From Patescibacteria group bacterium (GTDB lineage Bacteria > Patescibacteriota > Minisyncoccia > Minisyncoccales > JAGOPM01), in NCBI GenBank assembly GCA_022710815.1, contig JAKLGF010000002.1, positions 1 through 19,396 of the forward strand: a stretch of DNA of 19,396 nucleotides, read 5' to 3'. The notes under the pieces are model-generated. The model saw only the letters and a program-made list of their open reading frames with translations, was not told the origin of the DNA and made no database searches. Numbering within the stretch: the stretch's first letter is position 1; each line of letters starts with the position of its first letter. Of this stretch, positions 1 to 9,139 are shown piece after piece. The translations under genes and the position numbers were made by a program.

Positions 1-2
1 AC

Positions 3-3000
3 TTAAGATATGGAGATGGGCAGAATTATCAGGAGAATATTAGCCATGTATATAGTCAGCCAATTAGAATATATTTCAATCAACCAGTTGACTTAGAGAA
101 AACCAAGCAAGAAATTAGAATAACTGCTGACAACAAAGAAGTAGATTTTGTTGTTGGATATGGGAGGAAATCCAAAGAACAGGAATCAGAAAAGCAATAT
201 AGTAGCGGATCTCAGGTTTGGAATAATATTAGCAAGATGGCAGCCAGTATTTTTGGAGCTTTTAATAATCAAGAAACTCAAGAAGATCAAACAGTAATTG
301 AGATTTATAGCAAAAGAGACAAGTTTGGCAGAGAGAAACTCTGGGATACAGTTACTAAGTATAATTTGGTTTTAGCTAAGGCTTATCCTTTGCAAGGAGA
401 TATAAGCTTATCTGAAAGCAAGACCATTATTTTCAACACTACTGATGTTGTTAATAATGTTACAGCTCAATCTGAGCGCAGTCAGTCAGTTACTTTGGAT
501 GTTTTTGATCCAGAAGGAACAATATTAATTTCTTTCTTTGAAGAGATAGACCTTTCTAGAAGCTCAATTGATGCTTCCATGTATGACAAGATTTCCTATG
601 GCCAGAAATGCCAAGAAGAGGGATATTGGGTTGATCAAAAGAATTGTCAGAAAGTAGATGACAAATCATCTGTCAAAATTACTTTCAAAAAAGATATTAT
701 TAAGCCTGGAGATGTTTTGGAATTAAAACTTAAGAATATTGTTAATGATAAGGGAATAAAGATTAATAGCGAGCCTATTGTATACAATATCAATGTTTAC
801 AAGCCTTTGCAGTTTAATCTTTCCAAATCTCAAGATCCTTTAGTAGAATTAGTTATTTGTTCTAATAACCCAATTCAGGTTCCAGACAAGAAAGAATTCA
901 AACAGAAGATAAAGACTGATTTGGATTACGATATTCTTAGTTGGAGCAGATCTTATCAGAGCAGTGATTGTCCTAATAATTGGTTTCTTACCAGGATCAA
1001 TGGAGGCTTCATGCCCAATAGGACATATAATTTCAATTTGGATTTAACAGACGAATTTGGGCAAAATGCCAAAGGATCAGGACAAATTGCAACTGGTCCC
1101 ATGAAAGAAGGATATACTAGCCTGTTTAGCATGCAACAGAGATATAGTATTACTTCCCAGTACAAGACTAATTTAACTTTTGGTTCTAGGAACTTAACCT
1201 ATGTTGATGTAGCAATCTGCAAGGCTTCTCCAGTTCAATTTGCTAAGGCAATTAATAATTACGACAACAATGCCTCTTGTTCGCAGACCAAGAATGTTAG
1301 AATCCCTTTGCCAGAGAAGTATTTTGTTAATAACTACTTTGATGTTGATGTTCAAGAACAATTCCCTGATGTTTTTGGAAACTATGTTATTACAATCAAA
1401 AATGGAAATCATGAGGAAATAGCCTACTTGTCTGTAACAGCAATGGCCTTGGCTGAAAAAGCAGTTAATCCAGCTACTTCATATATTGATAGCGATGAAT
1501 ATTTGACCCAAGACCAGATTGCTAAATTAAAGAATCTTTATTGGGTGACTGACTTAGCTACTCAGAATCCAATTCCAGGAGTTAGTATTTCTATCTATGA
1601 TTCTTCAGGCAGGCTTTTGCAATCAGGAGTCACTAATAATGACGGAGTGGCTAGTATTAGCCCAGCTGCCGGCGCTTGGGTTGTGGTTGCCACGAAAGGC
1701 AATGACACAGCAGTAATTGTTAGAGGCAGGGATAATTTGAATTGGGCTAGCGATGCTTCTAATGCCAAGAAAATATATATCTATACTGACAAACCACTTT
1801 ATAGACCAGATCAGAAAGTGAATGTCAAAGGAATTTTGAGAATAGGGTATGATGGAAACTTTGAAATGTTTGCTAAAAAACAAATTGAGCTCCAGGGATT
1901 TGATTCTAAGAACAATAGTATTTTCCAGAAAACATTAACTCTTAATGATTTTGGAACATTTAATACGGATTTCACTTTAGACAAATCAGCTCCTTTGGGA
2001 GAATACAGAATTTGTTTGAAAGATTCCTATCAATGCGCTTACTTTAATATTTTGGAATATGTTCCAGCAGCTTTCAAAGTTCAAGCCAAGACTGCTAAAG
2101 AAGAATATATTTCTAAGGAAGAAATAAAAGTGGATTTATCTGCCTCCTATTACTTCGGAGCTCCAGTTGATAATGCTGATGTTAGCTATTCAATAGTTTC
2201 TCAGAATTATTACTTTGATAAGTATCAAGGAGATGATTGGTATAGTTGGGGTAGTTTTGATTACAATTACTATGATTACGGAAGCTATTTCTATGGAGAT
2301 CGCTTCATTGCTCGAGGTAGCGGGAAAACTGACAAAGACGGGAAATACAGCTTTGCTCAAAAGATTGATTTGCAGAAGAATAATAATCAGGATCTTTCCA
2401 GCAAGATTATTGTTATTGATTCTACAATCAAGAACAACATGGGCAAGAGCGTTTCCAATCAGAAATCTGTAATTGTCCATGCTGGCCAATTCTATATCGG
2501 TTCCAGAACAGAATCATATTCTGTAGCTAAGAATCAGGAATTCCAATTAAAAGTTAAAACAGTTGATACCAATGGCAAGGAAATTGGAGTATCAAATATT
2601 GAAGCCAATATTTCCAAAGTTGATTGGGTTTATGCTAAGCGCCAAGAATCAGGAGGCCAATTCCTTTTTGACTGGGTCAGAAAAACACAGCACATTAAAA
2701 GGCTTGGCTTTGGAACTAATTCCAAAGGAGAAGCAGCTCAGAAAATCAAATTAGGAGAAGAGGGAGAGTATGAAATAGAGGTTAGCTCTTATGACAAGGC
2801 TGGAAACAAGATTGCTAGTAAAACAGGAATCTATGTATATGGAGATAGACAAGTAGTAACCAGACCCGGAGATAATAATGATTTGACTATTAAGGCTTCT
2901 AAAACCAATCTCAAGATTGGAGAAGAAGGGGAAATAGTTTTTGAGTCTCCTTATCAGAAAGCTAAAGCTTTAATTGCTATTGAGCGCGGAGAAATATTTG

Positions 3001-5624
3001 ATTACCAAATAGTAGATGTCCCAGGAAGCATTAAGAACTTCAAATTTACTGCTTTGGCTGACTTCTCGCCCAATGTTTATATCTCAGTCTTGTTACAATC
3101 TAATGAGCCATCAGTTAAATTTGGAACAAAAGAATTTCAAGTTGATGGTGAGAAGAACAAGATTAATGTTGATGTTAAATCAGATAAGAAATTCTATAAC
3201 CCAGGGGAAACAGTCAGATTGGAAATAACGGCCAAGGATCAAAATCAAAAGCCATTGCAAGGGGAATTTTCAGTAGCTGTTGTTGACTTAAGTGTTCTAG
3301 CTCTAAAAGGAAATCCTAAAAAAGATCCAATGGTCTTTTTCTACAATGGATTCCCCTTAGCTGTTAATACCTATTCTAATATTAAAAACAACCTAGTTAA
3401 GATTGAGCCAGCAGAAATGACTAAAGGAGGATCAGGAGGCGGACAAGGAAAGGGGAATAAGGCTAGAGGAGAATTCAAGGAAACTGCTTTTTGGCAAGCT
3501 GATGTTAAAACAGATGCCAATGGAAAAGCTTTGGTAATATTTAACTTGCCAGACAATCTAACTACTTGGCAGGCAGAGGTTTTGGGAGTAACTAAAGATA
3601 CCAAATTAGGAGTTAACTATACTGAATTCACTAGTCAGAAAGATTTAATGGTTGTTCCTCTTAAGCCCAGATTTATTCTTCCTGGAGACTCCTTTGCAGT
3701 TGGAGCCCAGATATTTAATCAGAGCGGAAAAGATCAAACATTCAAAGTCAGCATTAAGAGTGAAACTTTGAGTTATGCTGACAAGAATCAAGAATACAGT
3801 GTTTCTGTTAAGAATGGACAAAATCAACCAGTACACTTCCAGGTAATTGCTCCTAATAATATCACTAAAGGTAGTCATGTTTTCACTATTAGCGCTGCAG
3901 CTGGAGCATTGCAGGATTCTGTTATCCAATCCATTGCTATTAACCCCAATGCAACTTACGAAACAGTAGCTACTGGTAATTATACAGACAAGGATTTAGC
4001 TCAAGAAGTTGTTTACTTGCCTGACAATGTTAACAAAGAATACGGAGAATTAAAGATTAGAAGCTCAGCCACTTTGGCAGTATTCTTGTCTGATGCTTTG
4101 AATTATTTAATTGGCTATCCTTATGGCTGCACAGAACAGATTTCTTCCCGCTTGCAAGCTATTGCTGTTGCCAAAAAAGGACTTAATGTTCCTAATTTGT
4201 CAGACAAGCTCAAATTGGAGAAAATTCAAGAAAATGGTCAGGAATATACAGTTGATCAATTAATCTCTCAAGGACTAGCCAAGATTTATACTAGACAGAA
4301 CAATGATGGAGGATTTTCTCTTTGGGGAGATTCAGACTCATCACTTTACGCTACCTTGCCAGCTATTCAGGCTTTGCAATCTTTGAAGAAGGCCAATGTT
4401 GTTATTGATGAATTGTCTCTAGTCAAAGCAGTGGATTATGTTTTCCAGAAATTAAATGATCCTAATCAGAAATTTGATAATGAAGAGAAGATTAGTATTG
4501 CTCATATCTTGATGCAGACAGACAAATACAAGAATAATCCAACTTTGGTTTCAATGGTTAATTTCATTGCCAATGATACCAGAATCATTAATGATCAATT
4601 AAGCAATCAATCATTGGTTAAGATTGCTTTGATTATGAGTTCTGGTTGGTCAGATATTCTAGCCAAAGCCAAGATTAATAATGCTTTGGATAACAGAATC
4701 AATATTGATTCCAGAGGAGCATTCTTAGAGACTGGAAAGAATCGCAGTTGGTATTTTGAAACAGCTATTGGCAATACTGCTTTGTATTTAGATTCCCTGG
4801 CCTTGGGTAAAAGAGAAACCAAAGTTAATGACAAAATAGTCAGATGGTTGCTTAATTCCAGAGATAAAGATGGAGCTTGGGGATCAACTCAAAATACTTT
4901 GGCTGTTGTCCAATCTTTCATTGACTATTTGGGATGGAAAAAAGAAACCAATGCCAACTTTGCCTTAACCACCAAGCTTAATGGACAGCAAATAGACTCA
5001 TTTGTTTTTAATGCCAGCACAATTCTAGATCAATCCAAGCAGGAGGTGGCAATGAATAAGTTCAAATCAGGAGATTACAACCTGGTAGAATTTCTCAAGC
5101 AAGACAAGGGATTAGCTAAGAATGGATTGTATTATGATATGAGCCTGAAATACTATTTATCAGGCAATGTTGCTCCCAAAGATGAAGGATTTTCCATAAT
5201 CAGAAACTATTATTCCTTAGAAGACAAAGACAACAAGAATCCTTTGAATTCTTTCAAAGCTGGAGATGTATTTAGAGCTCACTTAGAAATTATTGTTCCA
5301 GTTTCTCGCAGACATGTGGCTATTGAGGACTTTATCCCGGCTGGAACCGAAATTGTTGATTTGAGCCTGGAAACAGAAGATAAATCTTTGCGCAATGTCC
5401 AAAGAGAAGTTAAGCATCCTCAGATTTATCCAGACTTCAAGGAATTAAGAGATGATAGGGCCTTTATCTATACCCAGTATTTAGAACCAGGCACGTATCA
5501 GTTAGACTATTTTCTAAGAGCTGTTGTTCCTGGAAAATACACTCAATTGCCAGCCATAGTTTCTGAAATGTATGAACCAGAAAACTTTGGCCGCACTGGA
5601 AGCGGGGTATTCTATGTTAGATAA
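3..5624 (+). CDS. Bacterial alpha-2-macroglobulin (5' end outside the window)
   Basis: A large secreted or surface-anchored protease trap of the alpha-2-macroglobulin (A2M) family. The frame is open from base 3, so the first internal ATG (237) is not the real start; 1873 residues are visible, and any signal peptide or anchor is off the left edge. Seen in order: N-terminal macroglobulin-like beta domains; the YTDKPLYRP box near 1785-1810; a glycine-rich stretch at 3423-3470 in the bait-region position; the A2M core ending in LPDNLTTW near 3548-3570; the thioester motif GCTEQ with its Cys codon at 4128-4130; an alpha/alpha toroid (about 4140-5050); and a C-terminal receptor-like domain with RDDRAF. 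The intact Cys and Gln predict an active thioester that could crosslink attacking proteases. It converges on pbpC, the usual genomic partner of this family (yfhM-pbpC in E. coli). An aromatic-rich insert lies at about 2205-2300. The family call is firm. Confidence 0.95.
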   Translation, partial: LRYGDGQNYQENISHVYSQPIRIYFNQPVDLEKTKQEIRITADNKEVDFVVGYGRKSKEQESEKQYSSGSQVWNNISKMAASIFGAFNNQETQEDQTVIEIYSKRDKFGREKLWDTVTKYNLVLAKAYPLQGDISLSESKTIIFNTTDVVNNVTAQSERSQSVTLDVFDPEGTILISFFEEIDLSRSSIDASMYDKISYGQKCQEEGYWVDQKNCQKVDDKSSVKITFKKDIIKPGDVLELKLKNIVNDKGIKINSEPIVYNINVYKPLQFNLSKSQDPLVELVICSNNPIQVPDKKEFKQKIKTDLDYDILSWSRSYQSSDCPNNWFLTRINGGFMPNRTYNFNLDLTDEFGQNAKGSGQIATGPMKEGYTSLFSMQQRYSITSQYKTNLTFGSRNLTYVDVAICKASPVQFAKAINNYDNNASCSQTKNVRIPLPEKYFVNNYFDVDVQEQFPDVFGNYVITIKNGNHEEIAYLSVTAMALAEKAVNPATSYIDSDEYLTQDQIAKLKNLYWVTDLATQNPIPGVSISIYDSSGRLLQSGVTNNDGVASISPAAGAWVVVATKGNDTAVIVRGRDNLNWASDASNAKKIYIYTDKPLYRPDQKVNVKGILRIGYDGNFEMFAKKQIELQGFDSKNNSIFQKTLTLNDFGTFNTDFTLDKSAPLGEYRICLKDSYQCAYFNILEYVPAAFKVQAKTAKEEYISKEEIKVDLSASYYFGAPVDNADVSYSIVSQNYYFDKYQGDDWYSWGSFDYNYYDYGSYFYGDRFIARGSGKTDKDGKYSFAQKIDLQKNNNQDLSSKIIVIDSTIKNNMGKSVSNQKSVIVHAGQFYIGSRTESYSVAKNQEFQLKVKTVDTNGKEIGVSNIEANISKVDWVYAKRQESGGQFLFDWVRKTQHIKRLGFGTNSKGEAAQKIKLGEEGEYEIEVSSYDKAGNKIASKTGIYVYGDRQVVTRPGDNNDLTIKASKTNLKIGEEGEIVFESPYQKAKALIAIERGEIFDYQIVDVPGSIKNFKFTALADFSPNVYISVLLQSNEPSVKFGTKEFQVDGEKNKINVDVKSDKKFYNPGETVRLEITAKDQNQKPLQGEFSVAVVDLSVLALKGNPKKDPMVFFYNGFPLAVNTYSNIKNNLVKIEPAEMTKGGSGGGQGKGNKARGEFKETAFWQADVKTDANGKALVIFNLPDNLTTWQAEVLGVTKDTKLGVNYTEFTSQKDLMVVPLKPRFILPGDSFAVGAQIFNQSGKDQTFKVSIKSETLSYADKNQEYSVSVKNGQNQPVHFQVIAPNNITKGSHVFTISAAAGALQDSVIQSIAINPNATYETVATGNYTDKDLAQEVVYLPDNVNKEYGELKIRSSATLAVFLSDALNYLIGYPYGCTEQISSRLQAIAVAKKGLNVPNLSDKLKLEKIQENGQEYTVDQLISQGLAKIYTRQNNDGGFSLWGDSDSSLYATLPAIQALQSLKKANVVIDELSLVKAVDYVFQKLNDPNQKFDNEEKISIAHILMQTDKYKNNPTLVSMVNFIANDTRIINDQLSNQSLVKIALIMSSGWSDILAKAKINNALDNRINIDSRGAFLETGKNRSWYFETAIGNTALYLDSLALGKRETKVNDKIVRWLLNSRDKDGAWGSTQNTLAVVQSFIDYLGWKKETNANFALTTKLNGQQIDSFVFNASTILDQSKQEVAMNKFKSGDYNLVEFLKQDKGLAKNGLYYDMSLKYYLSGNVAPKDEGFSIIRNYYSLEDKDNKNPLNSFKAGDVFRAHLEIIVPVSRRHVAIEDFIPAGTEIVDLSLETEDKSLRNVQREVKHPQIYPDFKELRDDRAFIYTQYLEPGTYQLDYFLRAVVPGKYTQLPAIVSEMYEPENFGRTGSGVFYVR

Positions 5625-7697
5625 TTAGCGAGAGACAAAATCAACAGAAATAGTTTCTGTTTGATCACTAGAGATGGCTGTTATTTGATAACGGCCATCT
5701 TTTTTAGGAGTAAAAGTAATGTTATTTCCAAAAGCAAAATTATCGCCATTAATCTTCCAATTTACTTCTTTTTTAGCTTCTAGATTAATTCGAGCATTTT
5801 TGTCAAAAACAAAAATGTCTAAATCATGAGGATGAAGAATTAAAGCCTTGTCTTGGTTTTTAATAATATCCTGGGCTTGATTAAAATTGTCATTAGCTAA
5901 TCCAAATTCTGTTCCATTCTTTCCTTGATATTCTTTAATGTTTTGGAAATCAAATTCTGTTTTGTGATTGTATTTTGAAGCCAGCATTAAATTCATTAAT
6001 TCTCCCCAAATTAATCCAGCCCCCATTTGGCCAGATAATCCTTGGGTGGCTGTATTGTCAGCGTTGCCGACCCAAACTCCTACTAAAAAGTCAGGGGTAT
6101 AGCCAATAATCCAGCTGTCAGTATAGTCATGGGAGGTTCCAGTCTTGAGAGCATAATTACTAGCTGAAAGATTCAAAGAGCTTCCAGCTCCAAATTGGTC
6201 TACTCCAGTTTTTCTATCATTGAGTATTTTGTTTACTAATTCTACGAATTCTGGCGGAGAGATTTCTTTGTTTTTGTATTTGAAAAAATCATTATTAACT
6301 TTTCCATCTTTGAATAAAGTTAAGTTTTTTAAAGTTCCTTGGTTGGGGAAAATGGTGAAATAGCTGGATAAATCCATTAAGCTCATTTCCAAAGCTCCTA
6401 AAGCAATTCCCATTTGGTAAGTTTCAATGGGTTGATAGGGAGTAAATTCTAAATCTTTGGTTAAAAAGTCTTGAAACTCTGGCAAGCCATAGAATTCCAA
6501 AGTTTTAACAGCCGGAACATTGATACTATTGGATAGAGCAAAATGAGCTGTCATCTCGCCATGGTATTTGTAGTCATAATTGCGAGGATACAAGGAATAA
6601 TTGCCAGTACTTTGATATTTGTATTCTCTGTCATCAATTAAAGTATATGGCCTCATTCCTTTTTGAAAGGCTTTTAAATAAAGAAAAGGTTTGATTGTTG
6701 AACCAATCTGACGGGGCTTGTCTAGCATATTAATCTGATATCCTTGGGCATAGGAAAATGGATCAGGGGAACCAATTAGAGAAATTATTTCATTATTGGG
6801 AAAATACAGAATAACAGCAGCAGCATTCTTGGCTTTTTGAGTTTTAAGCAAGCTAATATTTCTGTCTATAATCTCTCTGGCTTTGTCATTGATTTCCTGA
6901 TCAATTGTTAAAACTTGGCTGGAATTAATATCTTTTAAATATTTTTGCAATTCCAAAACAGCTAAATTATTTTGGATAAATAATTTCAAATTATTGGAGG
7001 CTTGTTTGCTTTCTAAGAAATTAGGATCATCTAAATTCAAGGCTGTTTGAACAATCTTAGCTTTGGCAATATTATTCTCTGAAGCTGGATTATTTTGAGT
7101 CGGACTGTTAATGGTAGCTAGAATTTGAGAAATTTGAGCAGTGGTTAAATTTTCTGGAGAAACAGCAAAGTAGGCTTGAGAAGCTGTGGCTAAACCTTGT
7201 AATTGATTGCCCAGATAAATTGAATTGCAATACATTTCTAGAATTTGTTCTTTACTGCTAAACATTTCCAAACTCAGAGCATAAAAGAATTCTACTAATT
7301 TATTCTGAGCTGATCTTTGGTTTTCTTGAGACAAAAGTATTTTAGCTAATTGTTGAGTAAGAGTGCTTGAGCCTTCTCGGCTGGAGAGGCCAATTTTGGT
7401 TCCCAAGGCTTGCAAAGAACTAATTGGATTTAATCCTTTGTGGAAATAGAAATATTTGTCTTCCTTGGCAATTAAAAGTTTGGAGAAGCTTTCAGGAATA
7501 GAGTCACTGTAAAGAGCATAATAGCCCAAGCTATTGGTCCTTATTAACATCACTTTCTGATTTCGATCTGAAATAACAGGGGACTGGCGCTCTTGGTAGA
7601 TTTTAATCAGTTTGGCATTGGCATTAATGGCTAAAACAAAGAAAACAGCTGCCAGAGCTGCTAGAACAATCAGAAATCTTCTGAGTTTGGGGTTCAT
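5625..7697 (-). CDS. pbpC: Penicillin-binding protein 1C (bifunctional transglycosylase/transpeptidase)
   Basis: Class A-type peptidoglycan synthase of the PBP1C branch; it would polymerise glycan strands from lipid II and possibly crosslink stem peptides outside the membrane. From the chosen start it has 690 residues: a membrane anchor (about 8-26), a GT51 domain with EDKYFYFHKG (E79 catalytic), GSSTLTQQLAK (109-119) and KEQILEMYCN (149-158), then a transpeptidase domain with S333-T-I-K336, S391-I-N393 and K518-T-G520, and a C-terminal beta domain as in PBP1C. All catalytic motifs are intact. An in-frame ATG 20 codons upstream (7757) is less likely because it would lie across the divergent gene's start and place 20 polar residues before the anchor. 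The gene converges on the A2M gene with adjoining stop codons. Pairing with A2M fits the model in which A2M protects a cell whose wall is being repaired. Confidence 0.95.
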   Translation of the reverse strand: MNPKLRRFLIVLAALAAVFFVLAINANAKLIKIYQERQSPVISDRNQKVMLIRTNSLGYYALYSDSIPESFSKLLIAKEDKYFYFHKGLNPISSLQALGTKIGLSSREGSSTLTQQLAKILLSQENQRSAQNKLVEFFYALSLEMFSSKEQILEMYCNSIYLGNQLQGLATASQAYFAVSPENLTTAQISQILATINSPTQNNPASENNIAKAKIVQTALNLDDPNFLESKQASNNLKLFIQNNLAVLELQKYLKDINSSQVLTIDQEINDKAREIIDRNISLLKTQKAKNAAAVILYFPNNEIISLIGSPDPFSYAQGYQINMLDKPRQIGSTIKPFLYLKAFQKGMRPYTLIDDREYKYQSTGNYSLYPRNYDYKYHGEMTAHFALSNSINVPAVKTLEFYGLPEFQDFLTKDLEFTPYQPIETYQMGIALGALEMSLMDLSSYFTIFPNQGTLKNLTLFKDGKVNNDFFKYKNKEISPPEFVELVNKILNDRKTGVDQFGAGSSLNLSASNYALKTGTSHDYTDSWIIGYTPDFLVGVWVGNADNTATQGLSGQMGAGLIWGELMNLMLASKYNHKTEFDFQNIKEYQGKNGTEFGLANDNFNQAQDIIKNQDKALILHPHDLDIFVFDKNARINLEAKKEVNWKINGDNFAFGNNITFTPKKDGRYQITAISSDQTETISVDFVSR
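5672..5705 (+). terminator. Intrinsic terminator of the A2M gene, inside pbpC
   Basis: Arms 5672-5684 and 5688-5700 form a 13-bp stem with one G-T wobble and a 3-base loop, followed by six T (5700-5705). It lies 48 bases past the A2M stop codon, wholly within the antisense 3' coding end of pbpC, where it specifies the DGRYQITAIS residues of that protein. It should end the + transcript before it runs far antisense into pbpC. Confidence 0.85.
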
Positions 7698-7710
7698 TGA
7701 TTGTACTATA
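7698..7710 (-). promoter_or_regulatory. Possible -10 element for pbpC
   Basis: On the minus strand TATAGT (7705-7710) stands 7 bases before the chosen ATG, so transcription would start at or next to the start codon. No convincing -35 box is visible, and there is no Shine-Dalgarno sequence. The placement resembles that seen at several other genes in this window. Confidence 0.4.
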
Positions 7711-7728
7711 AACGATTTTGAAATGTTT

Positions 7729-7737
7729 TGGTATAAT
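7729..7737 (+). promoter_or_regulatory. Extended -10 promoter of the MBL-fold RNase gene
   Basis: TGGTATAAT is a perfect extended -10 (TGnTATAAT) ending 7 bases before the ATG at 7745, predicting a transcript that begins at or within about one base of the start codon. No good -35 is seen, as is common with extended -10 promoters. It shares the 47-base gap with the divergent pbpC start. Confidence 0.7.
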
Positions 7738-7744
7738 AAGGCAT

Positions 7745-9109
7745 ATGAAGATAACATTTTGCGGAGCAGCCCAAGAAGTCACAGGAACTTGTATTTTAAT
7801 AGAAACTAATAGTGAGAAATTCTTAATTGATTGCGGATTATTCCAAGGAACAGAGTTTGCCACTGATGATAATGCCAAGCCTTTCATTTTTAATCCCAGT
7901 GAAATCAATTTTGTTCTTTTGAGCCATGCTCATGCTGATCATTGCGCTAGATTGCCTAAATTAGTTAATGAAGGCTTTGCTGGTAAGATTTATGCTACCA
8001 ATCCTACTATTGATTTGGCTCAGATAATTATGGAAGACGCAGCCGGAGTTATGGCTATTGAAGCAGGGAACAAGCATCAAGAGCCAATTTATCAAATAGA
8101 AGACATAGAAAAGGTCATGCCTTTGTTTTCTTCTGTGAAATATCAAGAAAAGATTCAGATTACAGAAAATATTTCAGCCAGGTTTGTTGATGCTGGCCAT
8201 ATTCTAGGATCAGCTCAGATAGAAGTATTTATCAAAGAAGATGGTGTTGAGAAGAAAATTGCTTTTACTGGAGACTTGGGAAACGCTCCTGTTCCTTTGG
8301 TTTGCGATCCAGATAGTATTACTGGAGCTGATATTGCTATTACTGAATCCACTTATGGAGGAAGGGTTCATGAGCCAGCTGAATTAAGAACTCAATTGCT
8401 TTCTGAGGTTATTCTTGATTCTGTGGCCAAAGGAGGCACTTTGATTATTCCTGCTTTTTCCTTGGAAAGGACTCAGGAATTGCTTTACGAATTAAAACAT
8501 CTTTTGGAAGAGAAAAAGATTCCTAATGTTCCCATGTTTGTCGACAGTCCTTTGTCTATTAAAGCCATTGCCATTTACAAGAAATATATTCCATACTTTG
8601 ATGACCAAGCCCAAAAGATTGCTCAAAGCGGACAAGATCTTTTCATGTTTCCAGGGCTTAAATATACCAATAGTGTAGATGAGTCCAAAGGTATTAATTC
8701 AGTTGAACCGCCCAAGATAATAATTGCTGGAGCTGGCATGTGCAATGGAGGAAGAGTTTTGTATCATTTGAAATTGAATTTGCCCAACAAGAATAGTAAG
8801 GTTTTGATTATTAGTTACCAGGCTAAGAATACTTTGGGTAGGGAACTATTAGACGGAGCTAAAAAGATTAAGATTCAAAAAGAAACAGTGGCTGTTAGAG
8901 CAACCATTAAAGCTATTGGGGCCTATTCTTCCCATGCTGATCATCCCAGATTGGTTTCTTGGGTTTCCAAGCTTGTCGATCCCAAACCTGAGCATGTCTT
9001 TATTGTCCACGGAGAAGAAAAGAATAATTTAATGCTCAAGGGTGGGATAAGGCAAAAAACTGGGATAGAAGCTGTAATTGCCCAAAGGGACCAAGTTTAC
9101 GAGGTTTAA
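7745..9109 (+). CDS. Beta-CASP metallo-beta-lactamase fold RNase-like hydrolase
   Basis: A zinc-dependent RNA-processing hydrolase of the CPSF73/TTHA0252 type, expected in the cytoplasm. From the chosen start (454 residues) the metal motifs are complete: H61-A-H63-A-D65-H66, H152 in GHILGS, D177 in FTGDLGN, the ESTYGG motif A at 201-206, the beta-CASP signature GAGMCNGGR (329-337), motif B H397 in YSSHAD, and motif C H422 in VHGEE. The C-terminal RMMBL segment (ISYQAKNTLGREL) is present. I chose the ATG at 7745 because MKITFCGAAQEVTG matches the family's N-terminus and because a -10 box overlaps the earlier in-frame ATG region (7718). It is not RNase J (shorter, and no J-type C-terminal domain). 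The exact substrate cannot be read from the sequence. Confidence 0.93.
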   Translation: MKITFCGAAQEVTGTCILIETNSEKFLIDCGLFQGTEFATDDNAKPFIFNPSEINFVLLSHAHADHCARLPKLVNEGFAGKIYATNPTIDLAQIIMEDAAGVMAIEAGNKHQEPIYQIEDIEKVMPLFSSVKYQEKIQITENISARFVDAGHILGSAQIEVFIKEDGVEKKIAFTGDLGNAPVPLVCDPDSITGADIAITESTYGGRVHEPAELRTQLLSEVILDSVAKGGTLIIPAFSLERTQELLYELKHLLEEKKIPNVPMFVDSPLSIKAIAIYKKYIPYFDDQAQKIAQSGQDLFMFPGLKYTNSVDESKGINSVEPPKIIIAGAGMCNGGRVLYHLKLNLPNKNSKVLIISYQAKNTLGRELLDGAKKIKIQKETVAVRATIKAIGAYSSHADHPRLVSWVSKLVDPKPEHVFIVHGEEKNNLMLKGGIRQKTGIEAVIAQRDQVYEV

Positions 9110-9112
9110 AAC

Positions 9113-9139
9113 AAAAACAGCCTTAAGAGGCTGTTTTTT
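9113..9139. terminator. Bidirectional terminator between the MBL-fold gene and obg
   Basis: A perfect 11-bp stem (9113-9123 and 9128-9138) with a TAAG loop, T-rich on both strands. It starts four bases after the MBL-fold stop and overlaps the last codons and stop (9123-9125) of convergent obg, whose final residues are encoded by the hairpin arm. Confidence 0.88.

Noticed and set aside
237..239. ATG as the start of the alpha-2-macroglobulin gene
   Set aside because: The same frame is open to the left edge and its residues (for example PIRIYFNQPVDLEKT) read as a macroglobulin domain, so the gene starts outside the window.
5643..5661. 8-bp AT-rich hairpin AACAGAAA/TTTCTGTT as a pbpC terminator
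   Set aside because: It has only two G-C pairs and a poor T run (TTTT) on the minus strand; too weak to call. No clear terminator for pbpC was found.
7698..7757. Longer N-terminus for pbpC starting at 7757
   Set aside because: It would run across the divergent gene's start and promoter and put a non-family segment before the membrane anchor; the ATG at 7697 fits better.
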